A stretch of 64,000 nucleotides of DNA. Origin: Melastoma dodecandrum (taxonomy: Eukaryota; Streptophyta; Magnoliopsida; Myrtales; Melastomataceae). Made by a program: the position numbers and the translations under genes. Every line of letters begins with the position of its first letter. Position 1 is the first letter of the stretch. Shown here in pieces: positions 48,114 through 63,610 of the stretch. The stretch lies in assembly GCA_029817715.1 (NCBI GenBank), contig JARUPY010000189.1, forward strand, positions 1,054,001 to 1,118,000. The letters are read 5' to 3'. The notes beneath the pieces are model-generated. The model was not told the origin of the DNA. It saw only the letters and a list, made by a program, of their open reading frames with translations, and did not search any database.

Positions 48114-50272
48114 ACTTTTGAATTTGACTCCAAAACTTAATTAATTATTCCGTTAAATTACCGACAAATCGAAAAGTAGAATATCATCATGTGAAACCAT
48201 TTTCGAATTCGATTAGGTTATATCTTGGGGGTCCGGTTTGTCATTACATTTAGGGCGTCATGTCTGTAAATGAGACCGCCATGAATTGGAACACGATGGA
48301 TGGAATAATACAAAACTTTTTAGATGATGATGTAAGTGGATCCACCGGCTCGTTTTGCTACCAAAATGTTATCGATAGGGGTTGACTGTAAAAGCCTGAA
48401 TTCCTGTACAAGTTTTTCAGAAAATCTTTATTAAAGTTGACTAGTCAATTCATGGTGAAAGAGGACAAACTCCTAACCTTCACCCGTGAATGCTACTATT
48501 CCGAATCTCGACTCCTCTGTGCTCCGTATCTCTTCCCTTGTTGCGCTCCAAAATTGGAGGGGGTTCCCCGCAGGGGTTAGCGAAGTCCACTACCGAGTAC
48601 ATTTCACCCGTGCACACACGAGAAAACAGTACTACCTCAAAACTCATCCTAACATGCATAGGTTTTGAAAGCAGTTTTGCATACGCTGACTCAATCAAGG
48701 GACTTAAACAGCATAAACAGTCTCATTTAGATGGAGGCAGATATCAACACAAGGAGAGGGATAACAGCAACCAGATAACGTAACAAACATGAGACGTACA
48801 GATTCACAATTCAATAAAGCAGTAAATAAACACTGCGACTTCCTTGGGCCCCTCCACCATATTAACACTCCCACCAGGTGCCAGGCCCACCGTTGTGTGT
48901 TCCCAACCACTCCTTTGGGAGTGCCCGGCTAACGGCAGCAGGTAACGACCGCTGGTGACGCTACCTCCTTGTTCTCCTCCGACATCACAGCCGGATACGC
49001 ACCGCAGTGCCAGTAGAATCGACCTCCACTCATGCAAAAACAGGCGGAACAATACAATAAATCCTCCCAACCACATCATCAGTAGCAGTAGTTACATTTA
49101 AATCGTCATCTCAACACATACTTGCGGTACCAGTTCATCCCTTCCAACCAAGAGGTACATAATAAATCTCCCTTACAATTTACAAGTCAAACAAAGATAG
49201 CAGCAACAGGGACAGATCGATTACTCATAAGAGGAAGCAATTTCCAAATCCACCATCTGCATGCCAAATTCATTATTAAATTTCCACACTGTGGGTTTTG
49301 GTGATTAAACCCACCGATGCCATTACCATCATTGCAACATAATCAGAGTGCAGCCATCGAGAGAAAACAAGGATTATGGCTCCAACAACATTGACAACGC
49401 ACCACTTCTCTCCCCGACCCACCACCAGGCACGCACTACCGCAGCCAGCATAACCCGAACATCCACAAACTTAGTGCACGAAATCAACACGGAAACAACA
49501 CAGGGCACGGACTCAAGCAACCCATGAACAGAGTTGCAAGATCCCCATGGTAACAAGACACACACGAGTTCGACCAGAACGACGACTCCAACTCAAACAC
49601 ATGCCAGCTTCACAAGCACAGAGACGGTAGGGAGACACGGTTCTAGACCTAACTCATCCTAAGGACAGGACTCGCAGACCCCGATGGCAACAGGACGCTC
49701 GCACGACACGACAAAGACGCAACCACGGAGAACAGAGCAAGAGAGAACAGAAAGGAAAGGGGCGAAACGTACAGATTTCGTTCGCACCCCTCGAGCCACG
49801 GGGTCTTGTTCTTCCCCTGACGTTCCCCCCTCCGACCCGCACGGTGCTTCTCCCTCCGAGTGGCCCGTCCGTTCTCTCACAGCTCGGCGACGACGGGGGA
49901 GACAACTCACGACCTCCGGCGAACAGAGGGGAACTGAGGGAATCGTGTCCCTTTTCCTTTCCTCCCTTCCCCCCGTTTTTGGCCGAACCCTCTCCCCCGA
50001 GATATGGTGGACACCCTGCCTCTCCGAATGAAAAGGTGAAGAAGATGGGAAGTGGCATGTCCCATCTAATGTCTTGTTCCCCCGTCATTTTCCCTAGCGA
50101 AGCGAAGCTTCTTTTAATCCGAAGGTTACGATTCATTTTCGAATCAAGTTTTCAAATAGAGGGCGATAATTTATGGGTTAAAAGTCAATCACTTCTCTAT
50201 TTTAGTATCCTCTTTATAAATTTGCTATTACGAAATTTAATTTTTAATTTACATGTTAAAATTCTCGACTTA
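48114..50272. other. Unassigned region, probably old transposon sequence
   Basis: No protein family was recognised on either strand. Bases 48480-50050 are unusually GC-balanced for an intergenic stretch and carry several medium-length frames on the minus strand (for example 49654-50136), but these are compositionally odd and overlap in several frames. A non-coding retroelement such as a LARD is possible but unproven. Confidence 0.35.
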
Positions 50273-50440
50273 ACATGCGAACAATATATTCGAAACCGAA
50301 CATGTTTGAGTCAGGACGTTTCATTTTCTGCGTGATATAATCACACGTAATCGACCCCATAATATTGATATTGCCCCGTTAATAACATCGATTGACTTCG
50401 AGAATATTAAACTTTCACGTCCACGTCGAATTTGACTAGT
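50273..50440. repeat. Dispersed repeat, copy 2 (copy 1 at 1610-1800)
   Basis: Shares the ordered words described for 1610-1800, including ATGCGAACAA, TGCGTGATATAATCACAC, GAGAATATTAAACTTTCACG and TTTGACTAGTCCAA. Confidence 0.5.
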
Positions 50441-50500
50441 CCAACCGTTTTGACACGCATATAATTATTAATCTCATTAATCATTTATATAAATATATAA

Positions 50501-51657
50501 GGCAAAATATCAAATTATGGCCTCAACTATTGACCAATTTTCTATTTTGGCCTAAGCTTTGTTTGTTATACGATTTTGGCCCGATCTTCTAATTTAACCT
50601 ATTTTGTGACCCGACGTCGACGACGTTACTTAGCCTGTCGACGTGGACTTAACGGGATCCGATGTGGCAAAATTTTGCCTCTCCGCGTCACTCATACGTG
50701 GCGACACGTGGGTGGCAGGTGACGAAAGGGGATGGCTGTGACGACAGCTTGACGTTGCCTCCAAAGGGATCGGAGGTAGGTGACGAAAGGGGGGAAGAAA
50801 GGGGATTACGGTTCAACCTAACTTGAAGAAGGAGTCCCCTCCGTACCCGGAGCCGTCGACCACGATCACCTTCATGGGCTCTTGCCTTACGTTCGCCCTC
50901 TACCGTCGGGGATTGCTCACCCTCATGTCATCCCAACTCAGCCTTAACGACAAGGAAAGCCAAAACAACAACCACTTTGAGACGGAGGCAGATGACGAGA
51001 TGGGGGGAAGAAATGGGTATAGTTCGGAGGCGGAAAGGGGGAAGAAAAGGGGATTAGGGTTTCTTAGATTTTAATTCAAAAATTTTTATTTTCTATCTTT
51101 CATTCTTTTGTTCTTTTACGTTCCTCTTTTTTTTTTTTTAAAAAAAAATACTTTTACGATGATTTAACAAATTTTAAAATTCATTATCCTATTTTCAAAA
51201 ATATTCTTACTAATAAAATTATCTTAAGACATAGCTCTCATCTCTCTCGTGAACTTGCTTTATTGCTCTGGCCCAGAGTGGGAAATAATTCAAAAAAAAT
51301 GATTGCTCTTAATTTTTAATTATTATTTTAATAACCATATTCCAAAAATATACTTAATGTATTTTATGCTCATTTGTTTAACTAAAAGAAGAATGAATTC
51401 TCGCTTAAATTCAAAGATTTTAATTCAAATAAAAGTTCTAGATGCCACCCACGTGGATCGACCAATAGTGACGTGGGAAGCAAAATTTTGCCACATCGGA
51501 TCTCGTTAACTCCACGTCGGCAGGCTAATTAACGTCGTCGACGTCGGGCCACAAAATAGGTTAAATTAGAAGTTCGGGCCAAAATCGTATAACAAACAAA
51601 GCTTAGGCCAAAATAGAAAATTGGTCAATAGTTGAGGCCATAATTTGATATTTCGCC
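50501..51657. mobile_element. Mutator-like element with about 230-bp inverted ends
   Basis: The left end GGCAAAATATCAAATTATGG is matched on the other strand by the right end CCATAATTTGATATTTCGCC. Complementarity continues for about 230 bp, through ACAAACAAAGCTTAGGCC and GTCGACGACGT. Flanks AATATATAA and AATATAATA agree at seven of nine positions, fitting a 9-bp duplication. The interior (50720-51080) is GC-richer and ORF-bearing without a transposase, as in Pack-MULEs. I could not identify the captured sequence. Confidence 0.8.
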
Positions 51658-51891
51658 AATATAATAACATTAAATTTTCGGGTAGTACACATCCCGACAG
51701 TACACTACGTTCCAAAGTAAATCCCACTTAAAACCCAAATATCAGTATCATAATTTACATTGTGCATGTTCAATGATTCTAAGAATATCCAAATATACAT
51801 TCGACCGTGGCTTTATTTTATCCAATTTGAAATGCCGGCTAAGCAACAAAAACAAAAATATTATGGCGCTGAGGTTACGAGGAGAAACGGA

Positions 51892-52569
51892 GATGGCTTC
51901 GAATGTGCGTGGTGGGGTTTTTATCTTCATGTGCCATGGTTGTCCTCTCCCCGGTCCCTGTTTCGTGGTCTTCGGTCGCGCCTAAGGAGGCCTGGAGTTC
52001 TCCTTTGATTGTTGCTTACTTCCCTGGCGCTAGGCTCAAAGCTGCTTGCCCGAGGGCGGTGTCGTGCGCAGATGTCATCGCTTTCTATGTCCGTGACGGT
52101 GCTTACCTAAGTGGGGAATCAAATATGCATGCCATCTGGCCTATGCGATGGTCGAATCTCCCGTTTTGATCGTACCCTTCTTTTGACGTTTCGCAACTCA
52201 TCGGAAATTTCCAACGAAAAGGCTATGGATGAGATTTTGACGCTATCGGGAACTCACTCGATCAGGGCTGCCCAGTGCACCTCCTTCTCGGACCGTCTAT
52301 ATTACTTCAATGGCACGGGCATAGAGGACTCATTGCAGCTCCTTCTCAGACAATCTCTATTTCGCACGGACACAATGGACCCACTACACCTCCGTTTCAT
52401 ACTGTCTCTATTCCTTCAATGGCACAGTGGACGCAATTACGATGGCTACGCAAACTTCCTCATGAAAAATTGCCCACGATCCCGATGGAATGAGCCGGCC
52501 GCATCCGAACCGGTCATTCCTCAAATCTTGAAAACAACGATTGCAGAAATCTCAAAAGCAAATGAATGA
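51892..52569 (+). pseudogene. Second class III peroxidase pseudogene, heavily deleted
   Basis: Frames give ARLKAACPRAVSCADVIAFYVRDGAYLSG, then MDEILTLSGTHSIRAAQCTSFSDRLYYFNGTG, and a degenerate C-terminal part. These are the central and proximal-haem segments of a class III peroxidase. The first half with the distal His (HFHDC) is missing: a short hydrophobic leader starting MASNVRGG joins almost directly to the CPRAVSCAD block. After FNGTG the sequence repeats imperfectly (TTCAATGGCAC recurs near 52310 and 52417), scrambling the end. It is probably a relative of the 43.8-48.1 kb pseudogene from one old tandem array. Confidence 0.85.
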
Positions 52570-54705
52570 TCAAGTGTTAGTGATCGAGTTAAATGCATGC
52601 AGCATAATTAATTACTAAATCTGGCGGGAATCTCTACATTACTAAAAAATAAAGTCGTCTAACCCTAGACAAGATTTAGAATACTTTCATATACACCTCT
52701 TTTGACTCTGGTGCTATTGCGAACGATCTTAATTGCAGTCTTATAAAGTATTTTTTCAAATGAAAATCAAGTGCGAATATCAAGAAAAAAACAATAAACC
52801 ATTATTATTTTGATAATAATAAGTAACACTTTCGAAATTTAAGATTTAAAGGAATGAAAAAATAAATTTTCAAAAATAATTCGAATTTTTTTTAAAATAT
52901 TACATGTAAATTTTTTATTTCAAATTTTTAAATGATCTGATTTTTAAGAAAATCAATAAATTATTCTTTGTATTATAATATTTTATGTATTTTAAAAGAT
53001 AAGATAATCTTATTTTAGAAAAAAAAAAATTGCATTACACAACAGATAAACCATCCAGTTGATAATAACTAAGAACCAAATTTGATGTTATTTAAAAACC
53101 ACAGGCTAAAATCTCTACAGGGTAGGTAAAGATTGTCTCGTCTATACATAATATTGTTTTTTTTTATTTGTACCGTGAAAATTTCAACTAAAATAAAAAT
53201 TACTCATCCTCCTTTATCATTTAAAATTGTGAATATTTCAAAATAATATAAACAATTTCAAATCTTTTAAAATTTATAAAGTTAAAAATTTACTCATAAA
53301 TTGTTAAATTTAAAAACCTAGCTGGTTTTCCATGTAAGTTTAACTTTAGGTTTTAATATAAGCAGTATATAATTTTTTAATTTAACGTAAATTATTTAAT
53401 TATATGTCCATGTATAAACTTCAGGACATTAACTGGGCCGGTGCCGTTTTTCGGGCCCAATTCCATGAGGAGGTGATTCCCGGAATAAGGGCCGAAATTG
53501 CTCCAAACGGAAAAATACTTGTGACGGGTAAATTAGTCGAAGCTGCTAATGAGTTACTTGAATTGTGCTAGAAGAACATTAGACATCCACGATCGAGTCG
53601 TCGTCGAGTTTATGTTTGAGTTGAGTTCATTAACATAATCGATTTTTTTATAATTTAAGGGAAAAATTAACAAGTATGGAAATGGAAATCTGACTACCCA
53701 AACGATCTAAACTCACACGGCAAGCGTCCAAGAAATAATTAAATATCAACAAATACTTATCAAAACCACCCATGTGGACGATAAGATTCTCCGCGTAGAT
53801 GAAAGTTACTCGATATTTCGTTTAAGTTAAAAAAAAAAACAGAATATCCGACATTCGGACAAGCTTTAGTCATATCCTGGGCCACCCAACCCAAAGCCTC
53901 CCTCTAGCCTTAGTCAAGACAAAAATTTCACCGGCATTTACGCCCCCCTAAATAATAATCATAACAAAGTATTATAGTACGTAGGAAAATGAAGTATATT
54001 TAATAAAATATACGATAAAAGAATCGTAGTAAATTTCCTTTTTTTTAATGGGTTGTAATTTTGTTGCCAATTGTCGAGATTATGGGTGGGAGTCAAGGAA
54101 CAAGTCCTCCTCTAGTCCCCACCCCCATCTTTAGCCGAACAAAATAGTCAATAAGATAGCTACAAAATTTATTAGACCAATTGGGAATGGAATGGAACGA
54201 TTCAATTCAAACGATGCGGGCCAATTTCTTATTATTTTGGTCGGATTCCCAATTTTGTTTTTTTTTTTACTCTGGTCCAACTTTTGATGCACAACCAAAG
54301 CACATGCCCCAGACCCTTTATTCCCCTTTTCTTTTGACATCATCGGCACAAAAAAAAAAAGGAAAAAGAAGCTGAAATAAAAAAAATAAACTGATATGTT
54401 CATCTTTTTTTTTTTGATGTCACATGTTTGTGTTGTATATTGTGTGAACTCTGTTTTCTGTTCAAGTATCTCATTCTCATGTGGTGGTGGTGGGTTGAAC
54501 GGTCAAAAAGCAATGTTTGTTTTTTTTAACATAGGGAGGAGAGCAGAGCAATAATCGTAAATCATCACATTCATTCATCCAACAACCTAATGTTTTTGGT
54601 GGTGTAAAGAATATTGCGTGTATTCTGCAGTTTACGCTGAGAACCAACTGCTGCTGCATTTACCCACCCCCTCCTCCGCGTTTTTCTCTTTTGACTGTCC
54701 ATCGA
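52570..54705. other. AT-rich intergenic stretch, no gene recognised
   Basis: Dominated by A/T runs. A short GC-rich segment at 53430-53560 has no identifiable coding content. Bases 54130-54400 give only T-rich shadow frames. Confidence 0.45.
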
Positions 54706-54725
54706 CCCCCCCCCCCCCCCCCCCC
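54706..54725. repeat. Poly-C tract (20 C)
   Basis: An uninterrupted run of 20 C, about 740 bp upstream of the shaggy kinase start codon, probably in its promoter or 5' UTR. Confidence 0.8.
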
Positions 54726-55468
54726 GAACCCCCCAACACTGCTTTTTCCCTTCTGTTTTTTTGTTTTTTGTTTTTCCCCGAAAGGAAGGGAACGAAGGGA
54801 AATCCAGTCCCCCCCTCCCTTGCTGTCTATAGTTTTTGTTGTTTTTTTCATTTCTGGGTCCGGAGCAAGAAAGGATCTTCGGGTTGCCCCTGATATCTGG
54901 GTCGTCTTTTCTTTTTGGAGGTAAAGAAAATCTCTTCTGGGTTTCCTGAAAGTTTGCTTTTTTTTTTGGCTCTCGTGTATTGAGTTGTTCCTGGGTAGAT
55001 CTGGTATGGGTTGTGTTTTTGGTTGATCCCTGATCCGAGAAATTTCTGGGGTTTTACTTTTCCCGATGTCCCCCCACCCAACGGTTCTGTGCCTGTTTGG
55101 GGTTGGTGTTTGCTGTTGTGAAGGAGTCGGGTGGTTCCGTGTTGGGATGATCGGTGTACTCAGAGACCTTGTGTTTGAAACTTGGTAGAGGACTTGGCGA
55201 TTGATTGGGCCCCAGTTTTGGAAATGGGGTTTGTACGGATTTGGTTTTGATTCCCAAAATCTAGGGGTTTTAAGGTTGTCCTGATGGCTATTACGAGCTG
55301 CCCTTCCCTTGCTTTTTCGAGCGCATCATGATGATCCTAGTGAATCGTCTAGCTATGGTGGTTGTTTGAACTGGGGTGTTATGCGATTTCCGTGCAGGTG
55401 GTTGTTGATTTCCCTTGGGAGAGGAAGACGGTGCTGTCGATTGTGTTCTGGTTTCCGTTTATTATCTG

Positions 55469-57584
55469 ATGGCTTCCTTAGGCGTGTTGCCTCCTTCTGG
55501 CTTAAGAGACCATTCCGAGAATGCGGTCACCATTGATCGTCTGCCGAATGAGATCAACGATATGAAGATTAGGGATGACAAGGTGAACGAGCTGACCTAA
55601 GTCTTGTCTTGTCTTGCTCTTAAAGGGTATGCTATGACTGGCTGGCGCTAAATTGCGATCTGCACATTTCAGGAAGCAGAAGCGACTGTTGTGGATGGTA
55701 ACGGTGCAGAGGCAGGACATATTATTGTCACCACCATCGGGGGAAAAAACGGACAGCCAAAACAAGTAAAATGAATTCGATTTGTATGATTCTCATGTTC
55801 TGAGTTTGGTTGAGTAGCTTATCTCATTTCCATGATGTCCCAGACAATAAGTTATATGGCTGAGCGTGCCGTGGGTCAGGGATCATTCGGGATAGTATTC
55901 CAGGTATGGTGTTTCCTTTCCCAGTATTTTTCAAGAAAGTACCATCTTTTCGTTCATTGCTGAAGCACGTTCTTTTCTTGCAGGCAAAGTGCTTAGAGAC
56001 AGGCGAGACTGTGGCAATTAAAAAGGTTCTCCAGGACAAGAGATACAAGAATAGGGAGCTCCAGACTATGCGTCTTCTAGACCACCCGAATGTAGTGTCT
56101 CTCAAGCACTGTTTCTTCTCAACGACAGAAAAGGACGAGCTCTACCTCAACCTCGTGCTTGAATACGTGCCCGAGACAGCACACCGTGTCATAAAGCACT
56201 ATAACAAAATGAATCAGCGGATGCCCATCCTATATGTGAAGCTTTACTCTTACCAGGTTCGCGTTGCTCGTCAAACAGTGTTGACTGGCCTTTTTGGAGG
56301 CATAGCAAATAAGATTATTTTTGTTTGCAATGCCGTTAATTGCAGATTTTCCGGGCGCTAGCATATATACACAATTGCATCGGGGTGTGCCACAGGGATA
56401 TAAAACCTCAAAATCTCCTGGTATACTTCCAATTCCGATGCTTCAAATGCTATCCGAATGTTGGCTCTGCTTTTCACTCATTCAGCTTTCGCTTATTCGT
56501 CCATGGCAGGTCAATCCACACACACATCAGCTGAAGTTATGCGACTTTGGGAGCGCGAAAGTTTTGGTTCGTACTTTTTGCGGTTTGCGCCTTTAATCAA
56601 ATGCTGTGCGGTTCTAGTCTTTCTTAGCGTCAAATCATTGAGTTCTCCGCAGGTGAGAGAGGAACCAAACATATCTTACATCTGTTCCCGATACTACCGT
56701 TCGCCTGAGCTTATATTTGGTGCTACCGAGTACACCACCGCAATCGATATCTGGTCAGCAGGCTGCGTGCTTGCTGAGTTGCTTATTGGACAGGTTTGAT
56801 TGATTTCAACTACCCTCTTCTCATCATGTTATGTACATAACCGGGCCACAGTTAATATCGGTTGCCCCGCCTGATGGTTCTCATTTCAATTCATATCAGC
56901 CCCTCTTTCCTGGTGAGAGCGGAGTGGATCAGCTTGTCGAAATCATTAAGGTTTTGGGTACACCAACCAGGGAGGAGATCAAGTGCATGAACCCGAACTA
57001 CACCGAGTACAAGTTCCCCCAAATCAAGGCTCATCCATGGCACAAGGTGAATCTGTCAGTTCCGGCAAAGGCTGGCATATCTATCCCGTCCATATGTCCG
57101 AGTGACAATGTTCTCCGTCTGATATCAGATATTCCACAAGCGCATGCCCCCAGAAGCGGTCGACCTCGTCTCGAGGCTCCTCCAGTACTCGCCCAACCTC
57201 CGAAGCACTGCGGCAAGTCATCCGTCGTCGCGTGCGAATCATCCACCTCTTTTAACACGCATCCTCACGTCTCTCTAACCTTTACCCTCCCTATCCCCTT
57301 CTCTCAGGTAGAAGCATTGGCTCACCCGTTCTTCGACGAGCTACGTGACCCCAACGCCAAGTTGCCAAATGGGCGACCGTTCCCCCCGCTCTTCAATTTT
57401 AAGTCACAAGGTAACAAACACAATCAAGTTCCGACTCCTGTCACTGACATATCCCCATATGCCACAGTTATTCTAACCGGTTTGGCTCCCATATGACTCA
57501 GAACTGAGGGCGGTGGCGCCGGAGCTGCTGCCGAAGCTGATACCCGATCACATAAGAAGGAAGTCGGTGTCGCCGGGGATCTGA
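55469..57584 (+). CDS. ASK: Shaggy-related / GSK3-like protein kinase
   Basis: Plant GSK3 kinases phosphorylate transcription factors in brassinosteroid, stress and developmental signalling. Exons are 55469-55582, 55673-55765, 55844-55903, 55984-56256, 56346-56420, 56510-56566, 56653-56793, 56900-57046, 57129-57212, 57308-57410 and 57502-57584. All are in phase, encoding 409 residues, the usual length. Visible are the glycine loop [28 protein letters not shown] with the ATP-binding Lys, [20 protein letters not shown], the activation-loop Tyr in [10 protein letters not shown] (about residue 233) and the TREE motif at about 294-297 that controls turnover of BIN2-class kinases. Intron 9 uses a GC donor (GCG|GCAAGT). 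The N-terminal [12 protein letters not shown]...NDMKIRDDK fits the ASK-alpha/gamma/epsilon group. Confidence 0.95.
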
Positions 57585-60566
<2,982 letters not shown>

Positions 60567-61325
60567 GATGGCTTGGTGGGGTGGTGCCTATTCCTCCCCT
60601 TGTGCTGCTTTTTTCACGACTATTGAGTATACTTGTTTCCTTTACCAGAAGAACTGATGTTGTCCTACCATCCGCTAGTTACATAAAGCCCAGAAAAACA
60701 ACAAAAAGACAGTCGTTCAGTTCGATCTTTATTATGCCTTGTTTCACCGTGAAATGTATTACTTTATTCCTCTCCTCTCCTTGATGCTGAGCCCGACATG
60801 CTGATTCTTGCTAGTTTCGAGAAATGTCTAATGGTTGGAAGCACAAATATCTATCACTTACTCAAGGCATAACAAAACCCGAAAACCTTCTTCAACGATC
60901 AGTTAGTTGCCTAAGCGCTAAACAAGATTGCATTTTGTTGGGAAAGACAATGATCTTTCTTACAATGAGGGACGACGTAGTTGGTTTTTGGACCATAAAA
61001 GCTTGTATTTCGGAGGGGGGGGGGGATTTGCCGGGGCAATGCTTGCTTGCTACTAACAACTACACGCTAATTGACTCCGACCAAACTTTAAAAAAAAAAA
61101 AAAAACAGGGTCAGAACGAGAGGGAACTGTTAGGCCTCTGAAAGGGGAATTGACTTATTTTACTTTTGATTTTCGTGTCAATCAATTTGATACAAAAAGG
61201 TCAAATAACTGGGCTGAGTGTGTGTTTGTGTAATGTCATGAATGATTGACATTCTCATTCTATTGTCAATGGCGATGGTGGAAATTCGCCAAAGGGAATT
61301 GTACCCAATTGCGAGACTACTCACC

Positions 61326-61356
<31 letters not shown>

Positions 61357-62420
61357 AGAAAAACCATGGGGGGTTTACATATTTCCGATCGATCGGATTG
61401 TTATTTGTCTGCTTGTTTTTAGGGGGGCAGCCGTTTGACCTTCGGGAGATCACTTTAAGTTCATCTCCCCCCAAGAAAACAAATAATAAGTTGACTCGGA
61501 AAGTTCCAAAAAAAAAAAAAAAATAACAACGTGGTGTCATTTTAATTTTGCGTATATGTAATAAGAGTTTTTTAAGAAATAATGATGGTGGACAGAGGAG
61601 AGGATTAAATAAATAGGCTGCCGACTTTGCTGCTTAATAGACCTCGTGATTGTAATGCTTTCTTTGTTTGACATAAGATCAACGCGATTTAGGATTATTA
61701 TTATTATTATAATAACAATTCACTACTTGTTTGACGACTCATTCCTCCCCCCCCCCCTCCCCCTCCGCCGTCTAATTGTCGTGTGATAAAAGAGTCAAAG
61801 AGTCAAACTATTATTATTATTATTATTACTATTACTACGTTACATCTGACGTGTCTGAACGACCCCCCGCCCGCAACAAACTCCAACTATTCACAATTAT
61901 TTTAAGAATTTAAAAAAATTAAAAAAAAAACGAAAATCAAAATTTAAAAGTGTCAGATTTTATAATGTCCATGTATTAATCAATAGATTCGTACGAAATT
62001 AAAACTTATAAAATTCGATTTCTTATCTTATTTAATATTTTCTTAATATTGGATTTTATAAATTTGATTTAAGTAAATATAGATTTATAAAATCAGATTT
62101 CGAGCATTCTTTTTGAAGAATTTTAAAAATTACTCACACTATTTTGAAAAATATTTTTTCTACTAACGTTGTTTTAAAAAGTTGTATTTTTATTACGTAA
62201 CTTTCAAGTATGTTTTTTTGATAATATTTATTTAATTCACCAATATTCAACTTGAGTATAATTCTACCACGTTTTAATAAGACCGATCAACTTAGCTGAA
62301 TGTGATATTATTATATGAATAGGATAAAGAGAAGGAAAAAAAAAAGGCGTTTGTGCGCTTTACTCGCTTTTTCGGTGTTATTGCCAAACCCACGATTTCC
62401 CTGTCTTTCCTAATGTTTTG
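60567..62420. other. ARF1 3' UTR and low-complexity spacer
   Basis: The first 250 bp are probably the ARF1 3' UTR. The rest contains a G run at 61015-61024, a 30-C run at 61327-61356, short C runs near 61747-61757, ATT microsatellites near 61694 and 61811, and AT-rich sequence. No gene was recognised. Confidence 0.45.
61327..61356. repeat. Poly-C tract (30 C)
   Basis: An uninterrupted run of 30 C. The exact length is likely to be uncertain in any sequencing technology. Confidence 0.8.
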
Positions 62421-62428
62421 TATAAATA
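62421..62428 (+). promoter_or_regulatory. TATA box of the MYB gene
   Basis: TATAAATA, in the context TTTTGTATAAATAGGG, lies 174 bp upstream of the MYB start codon. It is followed by CT-rich leader-like sequence. The position and context are typical of a plant core promoter. Confidence 0.65.
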
Positions 62429-62594
62429 GGGAGTGATGGCTTCTTCTCCTTCTCCCCAAACTCCATCCCAAAGCTCAAGTACTTACTAGTAGTCCCTACC
62501 CCCTCCTTATCCACTCGTTTTCTTTCTACTCTTACTTGGAGAAGTTGCTTCGGTGCGTCTTGTTGCGTGTGGGTCGGCCGGAGATCGAGGAAAA

Positions 62595-63610
62595 ATGGAT
62601 CTGGGTTTCGGAGGATACGGTTCTGAGGTGATCGACGGTGAGGAGGATCTGGTTGCCGTCGATGGCGCGCGGAAAGGTCCTTGGACGGACGAAGAGGACT
62701 CAACGCTCTTCCAGTACGTGTCCTTGCATGGAGAAGGTCGGTGGAATTCCGTCGCCGTTAATACAGGTGAGGATGACCGGGGGAGCGAAGGTTTGGCTTC
62801 TGGTGCGCGGATTGTGGTGTTGTCCAGTTATATTGATCAGATGTATTGTTTACGGGGCGTGCAGGGCTGAAGAGGACTGGGAAAAGCTGCAGGCTGAGGT
62901 GGTTGAATTACTTGAGGCCGGACCTTCGACGGGGAAACATCACCCTGGAGGAGCAGCTGCTGATCCTCGAGCTCCACTCCCGCTGGGGTAACCGGTACGT
63001 GATTGTCCAAGTAATTATCCTTTTTTTCATGTGGGACAAGGGGTGGCTCCAATCGAAGGAGAAGTTTCTCTGAATCATGCGATTTGTTTTTTTTAAATGT
63101 AGTTGGTCGAAAATCGCGAAGCATATTCCCGGGAGGACGGACAATGAGATTAAGAACTACTGGAGGACGAGGGTCCAGAAGCAGGCGAAACATCTCAAGT
63201 GTGACGTCAACAGCCAGCAGTTCCGTGACATGGTGCATGGCGTGTTTATCCCCCGGCTGATGGAGAAGATCAGAGCTTCCAAGGCCGACTCAGCCGAATA
63301 CTCAGACCCTGATGACATAACAAAGATTCAAACATCCTGCAACGAGCTCACATGCGAGCCGTCATGGAACAGCCAGGTTTCCCCAATCTCGAGTCTCACC
63401 GAGAGCGCTTACAGCTCAACGGGCTACGAGTACAGCGAAGACAACCACAACACCTTAGCCGAGCAGGGTAACTGGCCCGAGTTCGAGGCTCGGCCGCCGG
63501 GTCTTTCCCAGAGAGGGTGGGACGAGGGCGGCCGATTCACGGGCGTTCAGGAGTGGAACGAAGAAAGTCTGAGGATGTTGAGGCGGCATCTCCTGGAAGA
63601 GGATTTCTGA
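62595..63610 (+). CDS. R2R3-MYB transcription factor, subgroup 20-like
   Basis: Exons are 62595-62766, 62865-62994 and 63103-63610, in phase, encoding 269 residues. The two-intron layout and positions are those of most plant R2R3-MYB genes. R2 reads KGPWTDEED...GRWNSVA...[18 protein letters not shown] with its three Trp. R3 reads [45 protein letters not shown] with the usual first-Trp replacement. Directly after R3 come [14 protein letters not shown] and FIPRLMEKI, the extension typical of subgroup 20 (MYB2/62/78/108/112/116), which acts in stress, jasmonate and senescence responses. The C-terminus is acidic and Ser-rich. The start was taken as the first ATG after the TATA box. Confidence 0.93.

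Noticed and set aside
49654..50136. 160-residue minus-strand frame as a gene
   Set aside because: Gly/Arg/Ser-rich composition, overlapping open frames on both strands, no known domain and no splice structure.
54131..54403. Minus-strand hydrophobic frame, possible membrane protein
   Set aside because: Phe-rich composition comes from T/A runs; no motif, promoter or splice context.
61178..61540. Frames across the 30-C tract
   Set aside because: Poly-Pro/poly-Gly translation of a homopolymer, not a gene.
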